This document shows positions 1-8,519 of a stretch of 64,000 bases of DNA, piece by piece (position 1 is the stretch's first letter; each line of letters starts with the position of its first letter). The translations under genes and the position numbers were made by a program. The stretch is from an uncultured Eubacteriales bacterium. GTDB taxonomy: Bacteria; Bacillota; Clostridia; Lachnospirales; Lachnospiraceae. The notes under the pieces are model-generated. The model did no database searches, was not told the DNA's origin, and saw only the letters and a list, made by a program, of their open reading frames with translations. Location of the stretch: positions 1 to 64,000 of the forward strand of contig CATOIK010000014.1 in the NCBI GenBank assembly GCA_951800645.1, written 5' to 3'.

Positions 1-51
1 CGTCTATTGTCCGAATAGTTTCCATGTTCCGGGTTTTTTCTGTATTCAATG

Positions 52-80
52 TTGAGATAATTACCAATTTATGGTACTAT
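52..80 (+). promoter_or_regulatory. Candidate sigma-A promoter
   Basis: TTGAGA at 52-57 and TACTAT at 75-80 are separated by 17 bases, which fits a vegetative promoter. Only about 27 bases follow before a terminator-like hairpin, and no plus-strand gene lies downstream. If active, it would make a transcript of about 50 bases. This is read from sequence only. Confidence 0.4.
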
Positions 81-106
81 AGAAAGCAGATTGAGAGAAT
101 TTTTAT

Positions 107-138
107 GTTCGCATAATGTTTATTATGCGAACTTTTTT
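107..138 (+). terminator. Intrinsic terminator, plus strand
   Basis: An 11-base perfect inverted repeat (GTTCGCATAAT at 107-117 with ATTATGCGAAC at 122-132) is followed by six T residues. It could end a gene lying before the window or the short transcript from the promoter at 52-80. The segment 139-165 holds nothing recognisable. Confidence 0.75.
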
Positions 139-165
139 ATGGCGCGTCTAGCGGCGTACCACAAA

Positions 166-203
166 AAAAGCAGGCGCTGACTACCCTGTCAGCGCCTGCT
201 TTT
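166..203 (-). terminator. Intrinsic terminator after the HIT gene
   Basis: A 16-base perfect stem (166-181 with 188-203) has a six-base loop and a T run on the minus-strand side. It sits 23 bases beyond the stop of the HIT gene. A-runs and T-runs on both sides mean it could work in both directions. Confidence 0.85.
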
Positions 204-226
204 ATCTTATCTTTCACACATTACAA

Positions 227-646
227 TTACAGAGCTTCTCGAATCTTCCGGGCAATCTCCTCACACTGGGACTCGTCAAACACCACTCTGCCTGGATTCA
301 TCTCAAAGGTGCCGCCCCATTCATACTCGCCCTCATATTTGGGTACCAGGTGTACATGAAGGTGACAGCCGGTGTCGCCATATGCGCCGTAGTTTACCTT
401 CTTGGGCTGGTATACTTTGTGAATTGCACGGGCAGCCTTAGCCACATCGGCAAAAAAGGCGTTCCGCTCCTCGTCTGTCAGCTCAATCATCTCGCTGATG
501 TGCTTGTCATGAGCCAGAATCAGACGGCCCGGATGGCTCTGCTCCTTAAACACATACAGAAAACCCGTGTTCATCTTACAGATAGGGTAAGCAAACTTCG
601 CCACCAGCTCTCCCTGCATACAATATGCGCAATTTACATCTTTCAT
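227..646 (-). CDS. HIT family hydrolase
   Basis: A 139-residue protein of the histidine triad superfamily, cytoplasmic nucleotide-binding enzymes that hydrolyse or transfer nucleoside monophosphates (Hint/Fhit type). The signature H-x-H-x-H is visible in CHLHVHLVP near residues 94-102, and its middle histidine would be the nucleophile. Two N-terminal cysteines (NCAYC) suggest a metal-binding variant, as in several HIT proteins. The start has AAGGAAG upstream. It stands alone between its own terminator and the hairpin that closes the ABC operon. The physiological substrate cannot be read from the sequence. Confidence 0.9.
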   Translation of the reverse strand: MKDVNCAYCMQGELVAKFAYPICKMNTGFLYVFKEQSHPGRLILAHDKHISEMIELTDEERNAFFADVAKAARAIHKVYQPKKVNYGAYGDTGCHLHVHLVPKYEGEYEWGGTFEMNPGRVVFDESQCEEIARKIREAL

Positions 647-679
647 TTCTCATCGCTTCCTTTTCTATCTTTATATTTA

Positions 680-726
680 CAGGGGCTGATGCAAAAATAC
701 ACCACTGAATTTTATGTCAGCCCCTG
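680..726 (-). terminator. Hairpin closing the ABC importer operon
   Basis: CAGGGGCTGA at 680-689 pairs with TCAGCCCCTG at 717-726, just beyond the stop of the second permease gene. The loop is long and contains further A/T pairing. The T tract after it is poor, so it may serve as a transcript-stabilising 3' end rather than a strong terminator. Confidence 0.5.
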
Positions 727-730
727 CATG

Positions 731-2218
731 TTACACTCTTAAAATCTGGCTATCGCTTTCATCAATAGAAACGGAATCCTCTTCTTTCGGCTTAGCCACC
801 TTTTTCCATGCGTGCATAGCCAGTGCCATGGCGATAACGCCGTAGGACACGAATACACGGAAATACTCACCAATTACCGGATCACCGAACAGCTCTTTAC
901 CAGCCAGCGGAGATACGATAAACAGGGTGTGGAACAGGACGATACCTAACAGGGCCTGCTTATTAGTAGCCTTCTGTACGGAAGCGCCGCCTACCAAAAG
1001 GGCTGCAATGGCGAACTGTCCCACCTGGGTGTGAGCGCCATAGGTAGACATGGTTCCCACATTCTGCAGGAAAATCAACTGTCCCCAGCTTGCCAGCACG
1101 GTAGAGAAAATCATAGCGATGATTCGGGTCCGGTCTACATTGATACCTGCCGCATTTGCTACCACCCGGCTCTGTCCAACGGTTCTCATGTTCTGGCCCA
1201 GGCGGGTTCTGAGAAGGATGTTGTTAAAGCCGCACAGAGCCGCAATGCAAAGGTAGGTCATTACCGGCAGCTTCACCATAATCAGCACATTGTAAAGGGC
1301 AGGAATGTAGGTCAGGCCGTACACCACTGCCGCCGCCCCAATGTATGCCAGAGAACGCCTGGGGTCGTAGGTGTTAGGGCCTGCGTCCTCACTGTTTTTC
1401 TTAACCACCTTAAACAGTACAAACTGAAGCACCTGCCAGACTACAGTAGCAAAACAGAGAACCTCTACAGCAGACAGAAGCAGCAGACGGTCAGCAGACA
1501 AAAACTGCTCAATGGGCTTAATAAAGCTGAGTCCGTAAATTACTACAGCAATTCCTACAGTCAGGCCAGTTTTCTTCCAGTCTACCGCCTGCTTCTTAAA
1601 GAACTTAATGCCCAGAGAACATGCCGTAGCAATCAGGAAAACATAAAATCCAATTTCCAGGATGGTAAGCATCGGCACCGTATCCAGCGCATACTTCACG
1701 GTATCCTTTAAGTCGATGGTGTTCTTAACGCCTACTCCGGTGGCAATCATCAAAGTCGGGTTGTTCATGGCAATGATTCCGCCAAACACAAACAGGAAGA
1801 TAAACTGATAAAAACCTTCTGCCAGGTAACCCAGTACCAGACCGCAAATCATCTCACTGCCTTTTGCCCGGTTAAACAGACGGCCAACCAGGTAGCCGAA
1901 CAGCACGGAAAACGGAGTGGCAAGCGCCACAGTAGCTATAAATCCGCTAATACCGGTCAGGCCCCAGTAGGTAGTCAGAAACAGTGCAATCTGGGCTGCC
2001 ATGGCTCCGATTACAATACCAAAGTTCAGTCCCATACCGGCAATAACCGGAATAATCAGAGACAGCACAATGAAGGAGTTTCGTGCAATTCTTGTAAACA
2101 GCTCCGGAATAACGAAGGTCAGAGGCTGTTTGGATGCGATGGTTGCGCCTACGCACAGAATCACAAACAGGATCACTACTTTATTCTGGAATAAAAAATC
2201 TTTAATTTTCTTATTCAC
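731..2218 (-). CDS. ABC importer permease, second subunit
   Basis: About 495 residues, strongly hydrophobic, with many membrane segments. It resembles the inner-membrane permeases of sugar and nucleoside importers (RbsC/YufP-like, BPD_transp_2 class), but it is longer than the usual 300-360 residues because of a loop near residues 205-290. I chose the GTG at 2218 because a good AGGAGG lies eight bases before it. The GTG at 2227 lies inside that Shine-Dalgarno sequence. The start overlaps the end of the preceding permease gene by eight bases, indicating translational coupling. It presumably pairs with that permease as a heterodimer. The transported substrate is unknown. Confidence 0.85.
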   Translation of the reverse strand: MNKKIKDFLFQNKVVILFVILCVGATIASKQPLTFVIPELFTRIARNSFIVLSLIIPVIAGMGLNFGIVIGAMAAQIALFLTTYWGLTGISGFIATVALATPFSVLFGYLVGRLFNRAKGSEMICGLVLGYLAEGFYQFIFLFVFGGIIAMNNPTLMIATGVGVKNTIDLKDTVKYALDTVPMLTILEIGFYVFLIATACSLGIKFFKKQAVDWKKTGLTVGIAVVIYGLSFIKPIEQFLSADRLLLLSAVEVLCFATVVWQVLQFVLFKVVKKNSEDAGPNTYDPRRSLAYIGAAAVVYGLTYIPALYNVLIMVKLPVMTYLCIAALCGFNNILLRTRLGQNMRTVGQSRVVANAAGINVDRTRIIAMIFSTVLASWGQLIFLQNVGTMSTYGAHTQVGQFAIAALLVGGASVQKATNKQALLGIVLFHTLFIVSPLAGKELFGDPVIGEYFRVFVSYGVIAMALAMHAWKKVAKPKEEDSVSIDESDSQILRV

Positions 2219-3290
2219 GACCGTCACCTCCTTTAGTCTGCGTCAGAGCATAGATAATAATACCATTGGAGATGATCATACGCATAACCTCGGATAAGTT
2301 TCCTTCCGGAAGAATCTGGTTTACCACCGGAAGTCCCAGAGTCATAATGCCCTGGAATAAAAATGTACCAACCAGCACATGGACAATCAATGCCCGCTTC
2401 GGGGTAGCGCCGCCGATTAAGACAGCCGCTACGGAAGTGAAGCCCATCATCATGGGGCCGTTGTAAAGCTGCATGAAGCCGTAGCCCTGGGCATATACCA
2501 GGATTCCCACTGCTGCCAGCACCGTAGAAAGAACCGTACCTACCAGACGCATCTTGTCCACATTGATACCTGCCGCTTTGGCAAACATGGGGTTTGCGCC
2601 GGCTGCACTCATAGCCAGACCGGTTCTGGAACGCATAAACAGCCACATCAAAAAGCACATAAAGAAGAAGAACAGCAGCATTCCTGTAGGAACAGAAAAA
2701 TCTCCAATGCTGAACTCTCCGGTCTTGCTCATTACCTCACTGAAAGAGGAAGCCAGGGAAATAGTATTTCTCATACCTTTACCTGCATTAGGCCAGATCA
2801 GCTCACCATTATCAAAGGGAAGCAGCATCCAGACCATGTTCATAAATGCGATTACAGAGAAGCCTACATAGGTGGTTACGGTCATTTCAGAGCCTTTTAC
2901 CTTGTTAAGCAGAAGGCCATACAGATAACCGATGCCCACAGCCAGCACTACGCCGATTAAAATCGCTGTCAGAATGGCTGCCCACCCTGCAAACAAAGGA
3001 TGGATGGCTACCAAAGCCGGATTCTGGGCAATATTTAACTGAATAACGATGATGCCGCCTAAAAGGCCGCCTACAATGCCCATAGAAATACCAAAGTTCA
3101 GTCCAATGCCGCACTGTACTGCCGGAACCATGGCCAGCGCTAGAATTCCAAACATTCCCCACCGCCGAAGCACATCGCCCATTAACTGGGGCATATTCAT
3201 ATCGAAGTAGGCCGCGCCCATTACCAGCAGCAGGAAAAAGCCGGCAATGATAATACGGGGCAGGCCAAATTTATTTATCATGGATTTCAT
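2211..3290 (-). CDS. ABC importer permease, first subunit
   Basis: About 359 residues with eight to ten predicted membrane segments, again in the BPD_transp_2 class of carbohydrate/nucleoside importer permeases. The ATG at 3290 overlaps the ATPase stop codon as ATGA and is preceded by AAGGAGG, so I prefer it to the longer frame starting at 3368. It shares a central motif with its downstream partner (AAGINVDKMR here, AAGINVDRTR there), which is probably the coupling loop that contacts the ATPase. Together they would form the membrane channel. Confidence 0.87.
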   Translation of the reverse strand: MKSMINKFGLPRIIIAGFFLLLVMGAAYFDMNMPQLMGDVLRRWGMFGILALAMVPAVQCGIGLNFGISMGIVGGLLGGIIVIQLNIAQNPALVAIHPLFAGWAAILTAILIGVVLAVGIGYLYGLLLNKVKGSEMTVTTYVGFSVIAFMNMVWMLLPFDNGELIWPNAGKGMRNTISLASSFSEVMSKTGEFSIGDFSVPTGMLLFFFFMCFLMWLFMRSRTGLAMSAAGANPMFAKAAGINVDKMRLVGTVLSTVLAAVGILVYAQGYGFMQLYNGPMMMGFTSVAAVLIGGATPKRALIVHVLVGTFLFQGIMTLGLPVVNQILPEGNLSEVMRMIISNGIIIYALTQTKGGDGRE

Positions 3291-4897
3291 GACTCCTGAC
3301 CTCCTTTCCATGCGCCGGACATTGCCAGGCCAAAATCTGCGTCTGATGCATCCGGCTTTAAAATACATGCCAGCTTGCCGTCAGATACAATGGCAATCCG
3401 GTCGGAAATGGAGCGCAGCTCCGTCAGCTCAGAAGAAACGATGATTACCGTTACTCCCTGCTCCCGGTTCAGCTTCGCCAGATATTCCAGAACCAGTTTC
3501 TTGGCGCCGATGTCGATTCCTCTGGTAGGCTCCGAAACAAACAGCACATCCGGCTCCAGGGTCAGCGCCCTGGCCAGACATACCTTCTGCTGGTTACCGC
3601 CGGAAAGCCGTCCCGCTGCCTGGCGGATTCCGGTGCAGCGGATGTCCAGGGTCTTTACCATATCCTCCGCATGAGCCTTTCCTGCCGCTCCGTCATACAG
3701 ATGCATCCAGCCAATCTTCTTTAAGAACTTTCCATTTGTATACATAGCAGAGAAAATAATATTCTCCTCAATACTTTCCTCTAAAAGCAGGCCTACGCCT
3801 CTCCGGTCCTCGGAAACAAAGGCTACTTTGTGGTTTAATGCGTCTCCCAGCTTCTCCAGATCCAGAGGCTCACCGTTAATCTTAACCTCACCCTCAGCCT
3901 TATAAAGACCCTGAATGCCGTTGGGAATTCCCAGCTTGCCCTGTCCTGCCAGACCGCCAATACCGAAAATCTCGCCTCTGCGGATGTCCAGGTCAATGCC
4001 CCGCACCTGCTCGCCAGGCATATCTACTTTATAATTCCGCAGGCTTACTGCAATGTTGTCCTCAGAAATCTGCCGGGTGTCCGGCTCTGTACTTTCGTCC
4101 ACCAGCTTTTCCACCTTGCGGCCAATCATCAGCTCTGCAATCTCTACAGCGCTGGTGTCCTTAATCTCCTTCCGGGCCACAAACTCGCCGTCCCGCAGAA
4201 CAGTCATACTATCTGCCACAGCCATTACCTCATCCAGACGATGGGTAATGAAGACAATGGCAATGCCCTGGGCGGCAATCACCCGCATAGCGTCTAAGAG
4301 GCGGTCCGCCTCAGACTCAGTCAGAACTGCCGTAGGCTCATCGAACACCAGAATCTTGATACCAGTCTTATCCAACTCTCTGGCAATCTCAATAAACTGC
4401 ATATAGCCAACTGGAAGCCCTGCCACCTTTACATAATCCTCAATCTGAAGGCCGATGGTCTTCAATGCAGTTTTTGCATCCTTCCGCATGGATTTCTTAT
4501 CCAGGGTTTCCATGGATTTGCCGAAGATACGGCTTACCAGGTTGGAGGTTGTGGTTTCCCGGCCCACCTTAATATTCTCTGTCACCGTAAATCCCGGAAT
4601 CAGCATAAACTCCTGATGCACCATGCCGATGCCCAGCTCCATAGCCTTTAAGGGGGTGTCAATGTTAGCTTCCTGGCCGTTTACCTGAACCGTACCCTCA
4701 AAACCTCCTGTGTTGTGAATAACCGGCATACCGAACAAAATATTCATAAGGGTGGACTTACCCGCACCGTTTTCGCCCATCAGCGCATGAATCTCACCTG
4801 GACGGATATACAGGTTTACACCTTTTAAGACACGGTTTCCGGAATATTCCTTAACGATATTGTCCATTTTCAGAACATAATTTTCGCTCGTGCTCAA
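3287..4897 (-). CDS. ABC importer ATPase with two nucleotide-binding domains
   Basis: A 536-residue protein with duplicated ABC domains, as in RbsA/MglA/YufO. The N-terminal half has Walker A GENGAGKST and Walker B with VFDEPTAVL. The C-terminal half has a degenerate P-loop (GGLAGQGK) but a good signature LSGGNQQK and a VSEPTRG segment, which is the normal asymmetry of this family. The start is TTG at 4897 with AGGTAGGT upstream; an ATG lies ten codons later. It energises the two permeases encoded next to it and follows the binding-protein gene, separated by two large hairpins. Confidence 0.9.
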   Translation of the reverse strand: MSTSENYVLKMDNIVKEYSGNRVLKGVNLYIRPGEIHALMGENGAGKSTLMNILFGMPVIHNTGGFEGTVQVNGQEANIDTPLKAMELGIGMVHQEFMLIPGFTVTENIKVGRETTTSNLVSRIFGKSMETLDKKSMRKDAKTALKTIGLQIEDYVKVAGLPVGYMQFIEIARELDKTGIKILVFDEPTAVLTESEADRLLDAMRVIAAQGIAIVFITHRLDEVMAVADSMTVLRDGEFVARKEIKDTSAVEIAELMIGRKVEKLVDESTEPDTRQISEDNIAVSLRNYKVDMPGEQVRGIDLDIRRGEIFGIGGLAGQGKLGIPNGIQGLYKAEGEVKINGEPLDLEKLGDALNHKVAFVSEDRRGVGLLLEESIEENIIFSAMYTNGKFLKKIGWMHLYDGAAGKAHAEDMVKTLDIRCTGIRQAAGRLSGGNQQKVCLARALTLEPDVLFVSEPTRGIDIGAKKLVLEYLAKLNREQGVTVIIVSSELTELRSISDRIAIVSDGKLACILKPDASDADFGLAMSGAWKGGQES

Positions 4898-4948
4898 AAT
4901 ACCTACCTCTTTCTTTCATGTCATATGTGATACTTATGCAAGAAGCCT

Positions 4949-5019
4949 TCCTGCAAGGAAAAAGCGCTTCGCACTGTCTCCCACATGCGGGCTGCAGAGC
5001 GCTTTTTCTTTACAGGAAG
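4949..5019 (-). terminator. Long intercistronic hairpin 1
   Basis: AAAAAGCGCT at 4959-4968 pairs with AGCGCTTTTT at 4998-5007. An outer stem CTTCCTG (4949-4955) pairs with CAGGAAG (5013-5019). It lies between the binding-protein gene and the ATPase gene and may be a partial terminator giving the binding protein a higher transcript level. A run of T follows the inner stem on the minus strand. Confidence 0.6.
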
Positions 5020-5041
5020 TTTTCCCGGCAATAACACAGGA

Positions 5042-5091
5042 AAAGGTTTCGCCACCGTTCGCCTGAAAAAGCGCCGGTTGGCGAAACCTTT
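5042..5091 (-). terminator. Long intercistronic hairpin 2
   Basis: A 13-base perfect stem (5042-5054 with 5079-5091) lies 30 bases beyond the stop of the DUF3798 gene. With the hairpin at 4949-5019 it fills the 224-base gap before the ATPase. The likely role is protection of the binding-protein mRNA or partial termination. Confidence 0.6.
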
Positions 5092-5121
5092 AACCGTTAG
5101 ATTCGTTAGATTTTCGTCTTC

Positions 5122-6342
5122 TTATTCAAAGGTAACGAAATCAGACATTACCAGGAAGTGGTTCTTAACCTCAGTACCATCCTCATTTACATGATACTGA
5201 ACAGTCATCTCTGCATCCGGGCTGTACTGCTCTGCACACTCCTGCAGAGTTGCACGCAGAACTTCCTCGTCCAGAGTGCCGTTGGTCTGGCCTTCCAGAA
5301 CCTTCTTAGCGTACTCAACGCCAGCGTTTACAAACAGCATGTTGCAGGGAACGCCCCAGGTGGAAACGCGGCCGTTCATGCCGTACTCGTCAACCTTAAG
5401 CTGTAACTGCTCCATCATGTAATTTACATCTGCCTCGTGGCCTGCCATGTCAATGTTCAGAGCTGCGGGGAATGCGTGGAACGGAGACGGGCAGCACTGC
5501 AAGGTGTAGATAGCGCCGTTCTCAAATACGGAGCGGATAAGCGGCTCCTGCATACCGCAGTTGGTGGTGAAGAAGCTGGTGTCTTTTCCATACTTCTCAA
5601 TCTGACGCGGAACATCCTCCAGGATGAACTGCTGTGCGCCGGTAATACCGGAGTCACCAGTCGGGTCCGGAGCGGTTACATCAACCAGCTCAATTCCATT
5701 CTCTGCACAGTAAGTTTTCAGATTCTCATGACGGGCTACAATCAGAGCGTAGCTCATGTGACGAGGGAAGGAATAGTGAACGATGGTCTTTGCGCCCTGT
5801 TTTGCTGCCTGCGGCGGGATTACAATACCGCAGCCAGGCTCATCTACCTGAAGCACGATGTCTGCCTTCGGGTTAATAACGCCCGGATCCTCACCAGGAG
5901 TACCTGCGATGAAAATCATGTCCGGACGGGTCTCACGAACTTTATCAATAGCTGCTGCGGTTCCCGGAACAGCCTGGCACCATACGATTGCCTTTACCTC
6001 CGGATCAGAAGCCATAGCCACTGCGTTGGAAATCAGGGTCTCGGTCTCCGTGGTAAAGTTATCCGGATAGGTGGATGTAACGATCATATCACCATATTTT
6101 TCTTTCATCTTGTTAGCCTGGGTAATTTCCTCATCTCCCTGGGATGCAGTACCAGTAATGATACCGATTTTGAACGGCTCGGCCTCTGCTGCAGATTCGC
6201 CTTCTGCTGCTTCGCTTGCTGCGGTGGTTGCTGCCTCGGTTGCTGCGGGAGCCTCGGTTGCTGCCGGCTCTGCGCCACGACAGCCAGCCAGAGATAAGGC
6301 CATCACTGCTGCCATGGTAATGCTTACGAAACGCTTTTTCAT
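5122..6342 (-). CDS. DUF3798 lipoprotein, putative ABC substrate-binding protein
   Basis: A 406-residue exported lipoprotein. It has a basic start (MKKR), a hydrophobic segment and the lipobox LAGC near residues 18-21, then an Ala/Glu/Thr-rich tether to about residue 53. The mature part resembles the DUF3798 family and has the alternating beta/alpha look of periplasmic-binding folds (KIGIITGTASQGDEE at its start). It is the first gene of an operon with an ATPase and two permeases, so it most likely captures the substrate outside the membrane. The ligand is unknown. AAAGGAGGAG precedes the ATG. It is less certain that the family is strictly a transporter component, since the domain is uncharacterised. 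Confidence 0.82.
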   Translation of the reverse strand: MKKRFVSITMAAVMALSLAGCRGAEPAATEAPAATEAATTAASEAAEGESAAEAEPFKIGIITGTASQGDEEITQANKMKEKYGDMIVTSTYPDNFTTETETLISNAVAMASDPEVKAIVWCQAVPGTAAAIDKVRETRPDMIFIAGTPGEDPGVINPKADIVLQVDEPGCGIVIPPQAAKQGAKTIVHYSFPRHMSYALIVARHENLKTYCAENGIELVDVTAPDPTGDSGITGAQQFILEDVPRQIEKYGKDTSFFTTNCGMQEPLIRSVFENGAIYTLQCCPSPFHAFPAALNIDMAGHEADVNYMMEQLQLKVDEYGMNGRVSTWGVPCNMLFVNAGVEYAKKVLEGQTNGTLDEEVLRATLQECAEQYSPDAEMTVQYHVNEDGTEVKNHFLVMSDFVTFE

Positions 6343-6421
6343 GTTTTCTCCTCCTTTTAATTGGGAACTTTAAATCTTTCTCGCGCTGCTTATGTAAAGC
6401 GGCGAATCAATGATTTCTCAC

Positions 6422-6451
6422 AGTATACCACAACACCTTGTCTTTTGTCCA
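6422..6451 (-). promoter_or_regulatory. Candidate promoter of the DUF3798 ABC operon
   Basis: On the minus strand TGGACA (6446-6451) and TATACT (6422-6427) are 18 bases apart, about 80 bases before the lipoprotein start. This is a near-consensus vegetative promoter. No clear operator is seen around it. Confidence 0.55.
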
Positions 6452-6499
6452 GCTACTTCTGTATTTCACGGACGGATTCTTTGTATTTTTCAAAAAATA

Positions 6500-7387
6500 T
6501 CAAAACCTGCGGCTTCCGCCGCCCATTTTGCGTCCTCCCCCAGAACTTCTGCCGCTGGACAGGCTGCCTATGGAAGTGTGAGATACTCTGGGAATCACAA
6601 CGCGGGTGGTAGACTTGTCTGCCAGAACATCGTTTTGGGTGTCATAGGAAAACCTGGCGTCTGCCCGGTAAGCCAGGCGGTAATTCGTAGCCTGCTGCCG
6701 CTCTTTCTCCATGGAATACTGCTTTTTTACACTTCTGCAGACTGCTCCTCCACAAAACAGAGACACTCCGGCTGCCAGTAAAACCTCGTACCAGGCAATG
6801 GTTCTGTGATAGGATACAGTGGCAGTGTCCCTGTCGTACTTCCAGCCTCGTTTGGAAATCCCCTGTTCATAGGCTTTTCCCGCTCCATCCGCCATAGTCA
6901 TGGCTGCCGCTGCATAATCTCCCTGTCCTGCCGGGCCTACTGCTGCCTCCAATACCTTATCCACCCGGCTGTCTGTGAGAAAATACTCCATAGCCCCTTC
7001 TGTGGCAATGGTTACCTCCCGGTTATCCATGTCAATCAGGAAAATGGCGCCGCTGTATTCCGCACCCACACCGTAACCGCCCTGTATGTAATACTGGTCA
7101 GCCCAGTCTTTAGAGGGCAAACCGCCGGTATCGTCTGTGGAAACAAAGATTAAATCCATGTTCATGTTCCGGCTCAGCTCCTTTAGACGCTCTGCCAGAG
7201 CTATCTCCTCACCAGAATCCAGAAGGTTCGCCCCATCATCTACAAAACTGCTGGCCTGGTAAGCTACTGCCAGATCTGTCTGCCGCTGCTCCGCCTCAGA
7301 AGTGCCGGCCAATGCCGGAACTGCCATCCACAGGGCCATGACCCCGGCAAGAAATAGAACCGCCCATTTTTCTTTTATCCTTCTCAT
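6500..7387 (-). CDS. TPM-domain membrane protein (YgcG/YdjH-like)
   Basis: A 295-residue protein with an N-terminal signal sequence (hydrophobic to about residue 28), then a TPM domain (about residues 45-175, including FVDDGANLLDSGEE and ISKRGW), one membrane segment near residues 198-214, and a cytoplasmic tail ending in a Gly/Ser/Arg-rich stretch (GGGRKMGGGSRRF). This is the usual YgcG layout. The start overlaps the preceding gene as ATGA. In Bacillus subtilis the counterpart YdjH works with YdjG and YdjI in membrane stress. Here it is the last gene of the corresponding trio. TPM domains have been linked to phosphatase or chaperone-like activity, but no activity can be claimed here. Confidence 0.85.
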   Translation of the reverse strand: MRRIKEKWAVLFLAGVMALWMAVPALAGTSEAEQRQTDLAVAYQASSFVDDGANLLDSGEEIALAERLKELSRNMNMDLIFVSTDDTGGLPSKDWADQYYIQGGYGVGAEYSGAIFLIDMDNREVTIATEGAMEYFLTDSRVDKVLEAAVGPAGQGDYAAAAMTMADGAGKAYEQGISKRGWKYDRDTATVSYHRTIAWYEVLLAAGVSLFCGGAVCRSVKKQYSMEKERQQATNYRLAYRADARFSYDTQNDVLADKSTTRVVIPRVSHTSIGSLSSGRSSGGGRKMGGGSRRF

Positions 7388-8487
7388 ATCAAGTACCCCG
7401 CTAACAGAAGGCCCAAAAACAAGGGGCCTGCAATAACGCCAAAAAGTGCTGCCAGCCGCCCCCTGTCTGTCGGAAGCTGGCCGCAGACCTTTCCGGTCTG
7501 TCCATTACAGGCAAAATAATACATTTTATCCTGCTTCGGATCCCGGTAGGTCAGAGTCCACACCGGCATTAAGCCGTACTGCCACTGCTCGTTTTCAATA
7601 TTCAGAGACTGGCTGCGAACCTCTAGCCGGTCATAGCCGCAAATCTGGCTGCGAAGGGATTCCTCCGCAAAGCTCTGTACCTCTGTCTTCAGTTCTTTCT
7701 CAAACTGCTCCTTTTCCATATCCCGCCGCTGGGCCATAAAACCGGACAGATAGCCAGTGCGGAATGGCTGAAGCTTCTCCATTTCATAGGGAAGAACCCC
7801 CTCCACCAATTCTCTGGACGCTTTTGACAGGGCATTTCGGGTAACGCGGCTGACCTGCATCTGACCGCTGCGGGCCACATCGTACTTCGCTGTTTCTGTG
7901 TACCGGAAATCACCTGCAGTCCAGGTCCGAAGCTTCAGGCCGTCTGCTTCCAGTTTTCCATCCACCTGGCAGCTATAAAGCCAGCAGGGAAAGTACACGC
8001 CGGAAATCTTTTCTATAGACTCCCGCACATAAAAGGCCCTGGGAACATACTTCTTTTTACTAATCCACTGTTCAAAAATCTCGATGGCCCGGTCTTTGTC
8101 AATGGCAAAGGGAAGCACGCAGTCCGGAAGATACTCTCCCTGCATCTCTCCCGCCAGAACCACCGGATTGTGACAGTAATAGCAGAATGTGGCTGTAGTA
8201 TGTTCGTCTGTAACAATCTCTGCGCCGCAGCTAGGGCAAGTGTAGCAGACAGCGCCCGGCTCTTCTCCGGATACCGCTCCTTTGGCTGTTCCTTCTTCCG
8301 GCTGCCGGCTGCCTGATTCCGGAGCAGGTTCCGTCGGCATCGCCCTGTCCTTCTGCTCCTTCTCCAGTGCTGTCATAGTCTCCTGCTCAAAATCCGAGCG
8401 GCAGTATTCACAGCGGTACTTCTGTGTTTCCGGGTCAAACCGCAAATCTCCGCCGCAGTTAGGGCATTGATAAGTAATAACTGCCAT
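7384..8487 (-). CDS. Zinc-ribbon membrane protein (YdjG-like)
   Basis: A 367-residue protein with two zinc ribbons at the N terminus (CPNCGGDLRF with CEYC, about residues 8-32, and CPSCGAE with CYYC, about residues 85-110). A conserved middle region follows, then a C-terminal membrane anchor (about residues 345-365). The layout matches YdjG of Bacillus subtilis, a TFIIB-type zinc-ribbon protein that helps place YdjI at the membrane. It lies 32 bases after the SPFH gene and shares an ATGA overlap with the TPM gene. Function beyond membrane-stress assembly is inferred from the neighbours. Confidence 0.82.
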   Translation of the reverse strand: MAVITYQCPNCGGDLRFDPETQKYRCEYCRSDFEQETMTALEKEQKDRAMPTEPAPESGSRQPEEGTAKGAVSGEEPGAVCYTCPSCGAEIVTDEHTTATFCYYCHNPVVLAGEMQGEYLPDCVLPFAIDKDRAIEIFEQWISKKKYVPRAFYVRESIEKISGVYFPCWLYSCQVDGKLEADGLKLRTWTAGDFRYTETAKYDVARSGQMQVSRVTRNALSKASRELVEGVLPYEMEKLQPFRTGYLSGFMAQRRDMEKEQFEKELKTEVQSFAEESLRSQICGYDRLEVRSQSLNIENEQWQYGLMPVWTLTYRDPKQDKMYYFACNGQTGKVCGQLPTDRGRLAALFGVIAGPLFLGLLLAGYLI

Positions 8488-8519
8488 AATTCCTCCTGTT
8501 TGTTACAGCACTTTCTTTG

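Noticed and set aside
1031-1711. A 226-codon open frame on the plus strand inside the second permease gene
   Set aside because: It is antisense to a well-supported gene, has no ribosome binding site and its product has no recognisable pattern.
2225-2227. GTG at 2227 as start of the second permease
   Set aside because: It lies within the Shine-Dalgarno sequence AAAGGAGGTG that serves the GTG at 2218.
5437-6297. A 286-codon open frame on the plus strand opposite the DUF3798 gene, with many cysteines
   Set aside because: The composition is what the reverse reading of a Gly/Ala/Glu-rich lipoprotein gives. No ribosome binding site or family match.
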